A stretch of DNA of 64,000 nucleotides, taken from NCBI RefSeq assembly GCF_037975245.1, contig NC_092573.1:10138001-10202000 (forward strand). Reading direction: 5' to 3'. Below the pieces are notes generated by a model that worked only from the letters and a program-made list of their open reading frames with translations, did not search any database and was not told where the DNA came from. The DNA comes from Apostichopus japonicus (taxonomy: Eukaryota; Echinodermata; Holothuroidea; Aspidochirotida; Stichopodidae). Of the stretch, positions 55,971-64,000 are shown piece after piece; position 1 is the first letter of the stretch; every line of letters starts with the position of its first letter. The position numbers were made by a program, and so were the translations under genes.

Positions 55971-58914
55971 CTGAGGAAAAAGTGTACAAATGATGTCAGA
56001 AATTTGAATCCATGTACAACAACGTACATATTGATTTTCGCTGATATTGATGAAAATGCCACACGTAACAATCAGGGTCACATTAAAAAGCAACAATGTA
56101 GCAAACACTTACCGAAGTAGATCGGGAAAAATATCACAGATATCTTTCCTCCTGCAAAAATACAGAAATATGTAAAATTGTTATTACAGCATGCCGTGTC
56201 ATGAGAAGGAATATAAAATACGAACAGGTGCCGTACTTACTTGCTGATTTCATCCAATTCACTGGCGCATCTGAGGGAAGAAAACGCACAAATTGTTGTA
56301 AGAAATTTGAAACCGAAACGCATCAACCAATGGTCACATTAAAATGCAACAATGTAGCAAACACTTACCGAAGTAGATCGGGGAAAATGTCACAGATATC
56401 TTTCCTCCTGTGAAGAAATGAAAAAGATAAATTTTATGAAATTGCTGAAGGGTAGAAGAAGAACATGATGTAACAATCACGGTATTCTACTTACTTGCTG
56501 ATTTCATCTTCACTGGCGCATCTGAGGAAAGAAAACGCAGAAATATTGATAGATATTTGTGTCCAAACGCATCAATCAAGGGTCACATTAAGATGTAAAA
56601 ATGAAGCAAACACTTACCTAGGATGATCGGGGAAGATGTCACAGATAAATTTCCTCCTGCAAAGATACAGAAATATAGTCAATTTTTATTACAATGTGCC
56701 GTATTATAAGAGAGAATTTAAAAAGTAACAGGTACCGTACTTACTTGCTGATTTCATCTTCACTGGCGCATCTGAGGGGAGAAACACAGTGTTGTAAGAA
56801 ATTTGAATGGAAACGCATCAACCAATGGTCACATTAAAGTGCAACAATGTAGCAAACACTTACCGAAGTAGATCGGGGAAGATGTCACAGATATCTTTCC
56901 TCCTGCAAAAATACAAAAATATGTAAAATTGTTAATACAATATGCCGTGAGGAAGAAGAATATAAAATGCGAACAGGTGCCGTACTTACTTGCTGATTTC
57001 ATCTTCATTGGCGCATCTGAGGAAAGAAACGCACAAAATGTTGTAAGAAATTTGAGTCAAAAAGCATCAACCAAGGGTCACATTAAAATGCACGACTTTG
57101 TTGTTAGATATTTGTGTTCAAACGCATCAATCAAGGGTATACCATATTGAGATGTAACAATGAACGAAACACTTAGGATGATCGGGAAAGATGTCACAGA
57201 TATCTTTTCTTCTGCAAAGATACAGAAATTTATATAACATAGTTAATATGCCGTGTTATGAGGAAGAAGAGATATGAAAAAGAACAGGTAGCGTACTTAC
57301 TTGCTGATTTCATCTTCACTGGTGCATCTGAGGGAAGAAAACGCACAAAATGTTGTTAGATATTTGTATCCAAACGGATCAATCGAGGGTACCCTTGAGA
57401 TCTTATAAATAGGCAAACACTTACGTAGGGTGATCGGGGAAGATGTCACAGATATCCTTCCTCCTGCAATGATACAGAAATACATTAAATTGTTATCACA
57501 ATGTGCCGTATTATGAGAGAGTTTAAAAAGTAACAGGTAGCGTACTTACTTGCTGATTTGATCTTGACTGGCGCATCTGATGGAAACAAACCGTAATGTT
57601 ACTTAAAATTAATTCCATATATTGCGTATCAATATACATTTAGATGAGTTCCTTAGAATGTCGAAAGTCACAATCAAGGGTTCCATTGAGATCTAACAAT
57701 TAAAGAATCACTTACCTAGGATGATCTGGGAAGATGTCACAGATATCTTTCCTCCTGAAATGATACAGAAATATATAAAATTGTTCCTAAAGAATGAAGT
57801 GTTATGAGAGAGACGAAACACCAACCGCTCCATTTGGTTGGGGTGGGTATAGGTATATAGAGCATAATATCGAAATAATTTTCCACGTGTCTCTGGCACG
57901 ATATCACAAACATAGTCCAGGCTACAAAGAAAATGCGATAATGGAAATGTGATGAGGGGGCGGGAGGGGAGGGGGAGGGGTTGGAGATTTCGAGCAATAT
58001 CACGTAAGAATAATTACTTGTTGATCTCGGCATCTCTGGCGTAGCTGGAAGATAAAAGAAAACAGGATAGAATTATGCATTAGAATATCAAAGTATAGAA
58101 TATGTTCATGTTGATTGCTTTACAAATGAAGTGAAAATATATGATGAAGGACTTCTCTTGGGGAAGGTACTGAGTTTTAGTGTGTGTTTGGGCATATGTG
58201 TTATCGGTTGTGGTTTCTTCCCACGAATTGGCTAAAGTAGGAATTGCTACAAAGACGTTGGACTACACGAACGTCGGCGTATATATCTTTGTGCGTTTTC
58301 ATTGTTGATCATTCTAATCTACTACTTTATAGAATAGTTCATATCTTTATTCACTCAAGTCGCTTAATCATGATGAATAATACTAGCCGAAAAGACTATC
58401 CCAATTATCAAAATTGATGTAAGGATGCAAGGAAAGCAACGAGTTAAAACTAAACATGCTCACATGAGCGTTATATATGTAGCTAGTATCCAGTTTCCAC
58501 AGCTATGCCTTTATTTTCTTTCGCTTTCAATATCGCGGCTGGGGTGGCGAGGGGGCCATTTGCTCCATGCACAAAAAAAAAAATCTAGACAAACAGCAAC
58601 TAAGCATGAAAAAATCATTGGTATCAGCAGAGGTCCTTCCGTCATCGCTTACGTTTCCGTTTTAAGATTTACTGTTCTTTGGAACATTGGCAAAGGTATA
58701 GTAACTATTTGAATCAACTTTTTAACTGATAGAACTATACGTTATGGGAAATTTAAAATCTTAAGTACCAGTGGAAATTCAGCAAATGCAACTCACAAAA
58801 ACTACTGTTCTCAAGAAGGAAATTTATTACTCACGCAGAGTCTTCAGTTGGAGCAGCTCCTGATAAATTGAAGACTGTTAATAGCATCACTAGTACGTGT
58901 ATTGTAACCGCCAT
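55928..58914 (-). CDS. Tandem-microexon secreted Cys-peptide precursor, family unknown
   Basis: I do not recognise this family. Sixteen minus-strand exons join in frame (588 nt, 195 residues). First comes a signal peptide (MAVTIHVLVMLLTVFNLSG), then an N-terminal segment (YARDAEIN), then seven modules made from a 39-nt exon (type RKDICDIFPDHPR) and a 27-nt exon (type CASEDEISK). The last module ends in a terminal exon. Every module exon enters and leaves in phase 2. Each repeat has two Cys spaced C-x8-C and a Lys-Arg-Lys site formed across the exon junction. Cleavage there would release acidic peptides of 19-20 residues with one possible disulfide. Module copies differ slightly (DHP or DLL before Arg; CTSEDE, CANEDE, CASQDQ). 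An extracellular or peptide-hormone-like role is inference. A spacer-like structural repeat protein is the alternative. Confidence 0.78.
56113..56151 (-). CDS. 39-nt microexon (module 7)
   Basis: TTTTTGCAG acceptor, gtaagt donor, phase 2 to 2. Encodes RKDICDIFPDLL, then R across the junction. Confidence 0.78.
56241..56270 (-). CDS. 30-nt microexon (module 6, one extra codon)
   Basis: CCCTCAG acceptor, gtaagt donor. Encodes CASELDEIS; a three-base insertion adds Leu, so the frame is kept. Confidence 0.78.
56369..56407 (-). CDS. 39-nt microexon (module 6)
   Basis: CTTCACAG acceptor, gtaagt donor. Encodes RKDICDIFPDLL. Confidence 0.78.
56495..56521 (-). CDS. 27-nt microexon (module 5)
   Basis: TTTCCTCAG acceptor, gtaagt donor. 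Encodes CASEDEIS. Confidence 0.78.
56618..56656 (-). CDS. 39-nt microexon (module 5)
   Basis: CTTTGCAG acceptor, gtaagt donor. Encodes RKFICDIFPDHP; Asp before Ile-Cys is replaced by Phe. Confidence 0.78.
56745..56771 (-). CDS. 27-nt microexon (module 4)
   Basis: TCCCCTCAG acceptor, gtaagt donor. Encodes CASEDEIS. Confidence 0.78.
56864..56902 (-). CDS. 39-nt microexon (module 4)
   Basis: TTTTGCAG acceptor, gtaagt donor. Encodes RKDICDIFPDLL. Confidence 0.78.
56990..57016 (-). CDS. 27-nt microexon (module 3)
   Basis: TTTCCTCAG acceptor, gtaagt donor. Encodes CANEDEIS. Confidence 0.78.
57173..57211 (-). CDS. 39-nt microexon (module 3), weak donor
   Basis: CTTTGCAG acceptor; encodes RKDICDIFPDHP. 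The donor is gtgttt instead of gtaagt because four bases at the junction are deleted, so this exon may be spliced poorly or skipped. Confidence 0.65.
57301..57327 (-). CDS. 27-nt microexon (module 2)
   Basis: TTCCCTCAG acceptor, gtaagt donor. Encodes CTSEDEIS. Confidence 0.78.
57425..57463 (-). CDS. 39-nt microexon (module 2)
   Basis: ATTGCAG acceptor, gtaagt donor. Encodes RKDICDIFPDHP, with Thr formed at the junction. Confidence 0.78.
57550..57576 (-). CDS. 27-nt microexon (module 1)
   Basis: TTTCCATCAG acceptor, gtaagt donor. Encodes CASQDQIS; two Glu are replaced by Gln. Confidence 0.78.
57716..57754 (-). CDS. 39-nt microexon (module 1)
   Basis: CATTTCAG acceptor, gtaagt donor. Encodes RKDICDIFPDHP. 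Confidence 0.78.
57883..57921 (-). pseudogene. Degenerate 39-nt-type exon (module 0)
   Basis: TTCTTTGTAG acceptor; reads LDYVCDIVPETR, clearly related to RKDICDIFPDHP. The donor position reads AAAATT, so it has no normal donor. An in-frame gttggt donor at 57825 would give a longer 96-nt exon in phase 2. Left out of the main model. Confidence 0.55.
58018..58044 (-). CDS. 27-nt microexon (N-terminal segment)
   Basis: ATCTTCCAG acceptor, gtaatt donor, phase 2 to 2. Encodes YARDAEIN, aligned with CASEDEIS but without the cysteine. It lies 5' of the array and is the most diverged copy. Confidence 0.72.
58045..58834. other. First intron of the microexon gene
   Basis: Donor gtgagt at 58834 (minus) and acceptor at 58045. 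No repeats of the module type and no other feature seen. Confidence 0.6.
58835..58914 (-). CDS. Signal-peptide exon of the microexon gene
   Basis: ATG at 58914-58912, gtgagt donor, leaves phase 2. Encodes MAVTIHVLVMLLTVFNLSG then AAPTEDS: a hydrophobic core of about 14 residues followed by small residues, a convincing secretory signal with likely cleavage after Gly-Ala or Ser-Gly. Confidence 0.8.
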
Positions 58915-59020
58915 TTTTATACTTGTTGTATACTCTCGAAGATTTAATAGGACAGTGTGCGAAACGTTACGTTATTGTGAAATATCCGTAATGTGAAATC
59001 AGTTGTGCAAAGGTACTCAG

Positions 59021-59027
59021 TTATATA
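59021..59027 (-). promoter_or_regulatory. Candidate TATA box of the microexon gene
   Basis: TATATAA on the minus strand, 107 bp before the ATG, so a start site near 58995 would give an 80-nt leader. A second TATAAAA touches the ATG itself and is too close to serve this start codon. Confidence 0.45.
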
Positions 59028-59039
59028 CCACCCAATTAA

Positions 59040-61070
59040 CACCTGGCGTTAAATATTACTTAATCTGGTAACTGTTGCGTAATTGGTTTGCATAACTTCA
59101 AGTTCTTTTCTTCCCATAGAATTGAGATAATACGTTTAGAATGTACTGTTTCTATACGATGAAAGTCCTAATTTACATATCTAAAAGAAAGGAACACTAG
59201 GTACTATGCATATGAAGGGACAAAGGTAATTATTTGCACAACTTATCTACTTTGGTAACTTCACAGGAATGAATCAGTACTTCGGTTAAGCTTTACTGCG
59301 CGTGTACAGCTTACAAGGAGCAGGGATGGGGGGAGGGGGCGTCAATTTCTAATTAGAACTAATTAAAGTATACAATCATCACATCCTGCACCCAAATAAT
59401 CATTATGGGATATATTAAAAACAATTAATCATTTCATTGCCTGACACTCTTTCTTCTAGTGCAAAGGATCCAGCTGTATATATGATCTACTGTCGTGGAG
59501 TACAACTCTTACTTCCTACCTGCCATATTCTAAAAGCTATGGTACGTATATGGGTTACCAACCGTCAGTTTTGTGGACAGCAAATGTGACAGAGCAATTA
59601 TATGTTTACAACGAAATGGCTATATGTTTTGCCAACTTACACATGTGCCATAATTGGGTGACCAGCTTTGCTATTGTACTTTTGACTAGATCTACTGAAC
59701 AAGGTCGTGCCAGTAATAAACAAAATATTAGGCGGTCTAACTGGACAACAAACTCTCATGAGCAAACTTTTAAAAAGGAGTACTTGAAGTTTATGAAAGT
59801 ATCCCCCTGTGGGTTCTCAATCTTCTATATTGTCACAAACATTTCACGAGTGTTAAAATAGGCAATCAATTGTCTCAGTGGATAACTACGTTTAGATTGG
59901 TAGTAAAAGTACTCGCTGAAAAAATGATCATATGTGACCATAGTATGAAATTTCTAGCATATTTGGCAGCAGCACAGTGATGACATTTAAAAGTGTCTCT
60001 TTGTCCAATAACTCTTATCTATGACTTCTATCAATTATATATTTTATAAGTTTATCAATATAACTTAGTAAGCTGAAAAGAGCAATGAGAGTAGTAGAAA
60101 AACGATCTTGTTGCCATGACAACATATTCTCATATAATGTTAAACACTAGGAATACAAGGATTCATACCTTATTGTTAATTTACATAGACTGACTTGAGA
60201 ATGAGATCAATCATTCGGATTTGATCAGATCTTGGTCTTTTTATTTACATTTCTGTAGTATGTTTTCATTCCAAAACTCCAGGATTTAATTCTCCTTTAA
60301 AATGTCTAATCAGTATATATAGATACTAGTATGAAAACACATTCAAATGTTGGTCCTATAAAGGGATAAGCAGTGCACTTGTTTACCAACTGATGTATGA
60401 ACCCCTGTTCGGCTTAAATATGAAACGATTTATCTTTAGCGATACATGCATTATTTTTTTTATATATATATATATTAGTATTTTATAGATAAATTCTTAA
60501 GTGCAAAGAGGAGCGAAAGCAACTGTCAACATGCTATGGGAGTACCAGTAGTGAAAAAAAAACTGTGATACCTCTGTTTAACTTTGCAGTCATAACAGAC
60601 CAGTCATAATGTTATAAACTACATTTGACTATTTATGATTAGAAGTTACAATGGCAAATATATTGCAATTATATGTGTTAGGTGGTAAAAGTCACGACGC
60701 TTTAAGTCACTACACCCCATATCCAGGACCAACACACCAAGTAAGTTGAAGTCCTAACTGATGGATGGGCCTGTGTCTCCTTTAAATATTATAACGCTAA
60801 TCCGTCCCGAGCCATTGTCGAGCTGCGTTTACCGAACAATTTTAACCCCGAGCGCGGGCGTGACCATCCCTTGATTAGTCGAACCTATATCGCAGGGGTC
60901 TAAATCGCATGGACTGATCGGCGTTTACATCACAAATTGGAACCCTAACGTGGATTTCAACACCGCCCTCGTTATCAAGTAAATGCAAAAGGACTCAAAT
61001 GAAACAAACGCAGCCCTGATTGTCGTCATCAGAAGTTGATTTGCAATCGTTATATAATGTTATTACGGAA
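59040..61070. other. No gene seen
   Basis: AT-rich. The longest frame (59550-59861, 103 codons) has no recognisable motif, biased composition or splice partner. A GC-richer patch at about 60780-60960 is unexplained. Confidence 0.55.
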
Positions 61071-61074
61071 GCGT

Positions 61075-61345
61075 AGAAGGGACATTGCATTGACGTGTTA
61101 CCAACTTGACAAAACGACAATTATCTGCAAATTGACGAGTTGACGAGATGGTAACGTGACAAAATTCAGAAAATTGACGTTTTGACGAGATAACGGATCT
61201 CGTCAATGCATCAATTTTCTGCAAATTGACGAGTTGCACACTTACTACCATCTCGACAAGATGACAACATTCAGAAAATTGACGTTTGGACGAGATAACG
61301 GATCTCGTCAATGCATCAATTTTCCGTTATCTCGTCTAAACGTCA
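61075..61345. repeat. GACGAGAT repeat cluster with inverted arms
   Basis: Two direct copies of CAGAAAATTGACGTTT.GACG, AGATAACGGATCTCGTCAAT and GCATCAATTTT (about 61165-61215 and 61270-61325). 61282-61302 and 61323-61343 are reverse complements at 20 of 21 positions. GACGAGAT and ATCTCGTC also pair within each unit. Confidence 0.85.
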
Positions 61346-61591
61346 GGAAGTTGTTGAGTATATCTATACGGCTTTTTGTATAACCTTGATTTTGTTTCTC
61401 TTATTTTGAAACTCAAACACATACAAAGATATACAAATATCAGAGTATTCAACAATAGATTATTCATACAGAGAACACACTGCTTTTGTTTTCACATACT
61501 CCTTGTACTACTTTTATGACCTTTGCAACTGACCCCTTTTATATGAATATCTGAATAAGTGTAGTTAGGTCACCACTAAGAAGGCGCTTTG

Positions 61592-62228
61592 CAGTGGCGG
61601 CGCCAAGTAGTCAGCCCCCCCCCATTAGCCCCCCCAACTGAAATAGGCAACAACAAAAAAACCTCATTGAAACAATATAGCCTACCCAAATTTTGTCAGC
61701 CATAACGCAGTGCTACAATGGTCAATGGAAATTTTGATGAATTTTTCACATGATAATAGTCAGTGACTCAGTTGTGGTGCAGGAAGCCTTGTTTTGGTGA
61801 CTGATAAAAACAATTCAGAATCCAGCTTTATCCGCCAGGTGTTGATGAGTTGTTTCTCAGGACTGCAAGCATAAAACACTATATACAATGGTGGCGCAAT
61901 TCACCTTCAATCTTTCACAGCAGGTAATATTTTAGTGATACGAAAACTGTGAATTGGTATCTTCCATTCTAATTTGACTAAAGTTACTCACAAAAAAATG
62001 CATATTTTTGGAGAAATTTTCAGGTGACAAAAGCCTCGCTAAATGCCACCATTTTGCATGTAGGCCTTTCCAGGATTGGGAAAAATTTCAAAAGGGGAGG
62101 GGGTCCCCCCCTCCCCTTATACCCCTCCCCCAGGACGGCGATCACTCAATCTTGTAAGCCACCCAAAAAATTGGCTCAGCCCCCCCCCCCTTAGCCTCCC
62201 CAACTTAAAATTCCTGGCGCCGCCACTG
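61592..62228. mobile_element. hAT-like MITE (family D), 637 bp
   Basis: CAGTGGCGGCGCCA and TGGCGCCGCCACTG, perfect 14-bp inverted ends, with a perfect 8-bp target duplication GCGCTTTG (61584-61591 and 62229-62236). No transposase frame and no CTATCTAAGCGGAGCG core. Confidence 0.95.
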
Positions 62229-62236
62229 GCGCTTTG

Positions 62237-64000
62237 GTGTTTTCGAAACTAACAAACGTGTTGGCAAATTAATTTTCATAGTAACATGGCACTTTATTAT
62301 TCAAAATATCTTTTGAACACATTGCACTCATGATAAATGACACGCCATTGGCTTTTTGATGGAGATTAGGAAGGGGGAGAGGGGGGGGGGTCAAATGGAG
62401 AATATTTTTCTTGACTTGTGGTTAATATAGGTCTGATGTCTTTACTTTAATCTGTATATGGTATAATTTTTGGTTTTATCTAAATTTATCAACTATGTTT
62501 ACATTGTTTACAAGAACAGTTCAGAGGTTTTTCATATCAATCTAAGATACCGCGAAAATAATTAACAATAAATCATCAATTCATATCTGATTTACAGGTT
62601 GAGAGAAAATATGGGATGTAAAGTTGCCACAAGCCAACAAAATTTTCAACAATATGAGCAATGCTCTAGCCTCACGGATGCAAAGTTGTCCAGATAGCCC
62701 AAATTATTGCTAGGGCCTCTATCGCTGGGCCCTGTTTCCAAAAAACAAAAACCTTCACTCAACCTAACTAAGATGTCACCCCATATCTGTGAATAAGTGA
62801 AGCTTCGGTGTAAAGAGTGGATCCAATACGAATTTAACCGCTATCTTGAAATCACAAAGAGATCCTACATTCAATCTTCTCAAAGATCTTTCGTTCTGTC
62901 ATTCAACGAAATTCATCAATTCAGTTGAGTTACGGTCGTTGAAAAAAATTACTCCGAAAATATAAGTTTCCTCTGGATTTTATTGATTCGGTTGGGAAAC
63001 CATGGCACACTTTAAGACAAAATCAGAATAACTTTTCAAAGAAATTGAAAAAAAAACATGGAAACCAAATTACTTTTATTGGTTTTCAATTTAAACAAGG
63101 ACAACAATGCAGTGTGAAAGTTTTAATGTACTTTATTTAATTCAGGGGAACCCTCACTGATACAACAGGGGAGGGGAGGGGGAGATGGAGAGAAAGAGGG
63201 GGAAGTGGAGGGAGAGACTGGAAACCTTTATGACGTCAAATTAAAGCCCCAAAACATTATCGTCCCGAGAAAACAGGGCTCGACAAACGGCTAAAACCCG
63301 CCTCAGTCTGAAGCGAAAATTCTTTTAACCGCCGCAAGAACTGGTCCTCACGGATAGACCTACCCATGCACGAAAAACAATATCCCATCTGTTAGCTTTG
63401 TACAATAAGGTGAAAGGGAAAGCTTTCAACTTCTTCAAGTATACGAGGTTGACGATGTTTGTTGTAAACGTCAGATGAAACTTTAATCTCGAAAGAATGT
63501 CACCTATACTTCTCGTTGTTTATTCTCGTAGTTTGAAGATCAATGGACTTAAATTCTGGTGAACTACCATTAATGAAAAGCCACTTAACTAAACCCACGA
63601 TGTATCCAATACGTAACTTAATGAGCTGTATACTGCTCTTTGACGAATCATGCTTGATTATTCAGTCTGGTAGTTCATTTAAATATTCAGACTGGTGGTT
63701 CATTTATACCACCCTTCTTGAGAACTGGAGAATCAACATATTGATTTGACAATCGCAACCAATGTTACAGCAATGTTCACTTCCTTACGTTATAGTATAT
63801 TATGTTTAAGACGTGTACGACAAGAGAGTATTTCCACGAGTAGTCCAGAAACATACCTTCACGTTTTCATTGGCTTCCAGTAAGCCTTAAACTGGACATT
63901 CCAATGGTGAATATGTAACATGCAGAGAGAAACCAATCGTGTGAATACTTCGTCCTTATTCTTTAGGGTAAGTATCCAAATATTATCTTCCTTGATTTGC
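62237..64000. other. No gene seen
   Basis: AT-rich sequence with purine-rich runs near 62370 and 63165-63220. Short frames only. Confidence 0.55.

Noticed and set aside
54808-56120. Frames of 70-100 residues with [14 protein letters not shown] and similar
   Set aside because: They come from the shared hAT core (also at 502-708 and 13776-14063) or from introns of the microexon gene; no coding support.
57297-58033. Minus-strand frames of 60-98 residues reading GGKISVTSS
   Set aside because: The wrong frame of the 39-nt exons run on into introns. The phase 2 frame is the one that joins across all modules and removes the stops.
59550-59861. 103-residue plus-strand frame
   Set aside because: No motif, no signal peptide, no splice context; length is within chance for AT-rich DNA.

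Overview
The window is animal nuclear DNA: AT-rich, intron-rich, with GT-AG introns and dense transposon relics and minisatellites. A single RASGRF gene (rather than the vertebrate pair), tRNA-derived SINEs and many short hAT-type elements suggest a marine invertebrate deuterostome. An echinoderm such as a sea cucumber is my best guess, but the species call is an inference. No bacterial, organellar or viral genes were seen.

Three protein genes can be supported. (1) Plus strand, 3067-39446: the 3' two thirds of a RASGRF (Ras-GRF1/2 type) exchange factor. Twenty-one coding exons were joined by eye and the phases close exactly to a stop codon. They cover most of the DH (RhoGEF) domain, the second PH domain, the REM domain with its Pro/Ser linker, and the whole CDC25 RasGEF domain. 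The N-terminal PH, coiled coil, IQ motif and start of DH lie upstream of the window. (2) Minus strand, 46280-49951: a four-exon PMF1 (Nnf1) kinetochore gene encoding about 216 residues, convergent with RASGRF. (3) Minus strand, 55928-58914: an unfamiliar gene for a secreted peptide precursor. A signal-peptide exon is followed by a tandem array of alternating 27-nt and 39-nt microexons, all in phase 2. Together they encode a 22-residue repeat with two cysteines and a Lys-Arg-Lys site. The reading frame closes through 16 exons (588 nt, 195 residues). This is the most interesting locus.

The rest is repeat biology. At least five hAT-like non-autonomous elements have terminal inverted repeats and 8-bp target duplications: 546-2154, 1118-1763, 13373-14028, 54783-55864 and 55092-55492. 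They share an internal core despite different termini, and several are nested. A sixth (61592-62228) lacks that core. There are two tRNA-derived SINE families, a 5'-truncated LINE tail (about 33960-34395), and large tandem arrays. These are a 23-bp array at 3436-4681, a 120-bp array at 14515-15420, a 48-bp array present in two RASGRF introns in opposite orientation, an 80-bp G-rich array in a PMF1 intron, and a 200-bp array at 53490-54470. The regions 39.8-45.7 kb, 50-53.4 kb and 59-64 kb hold no gene I can support.
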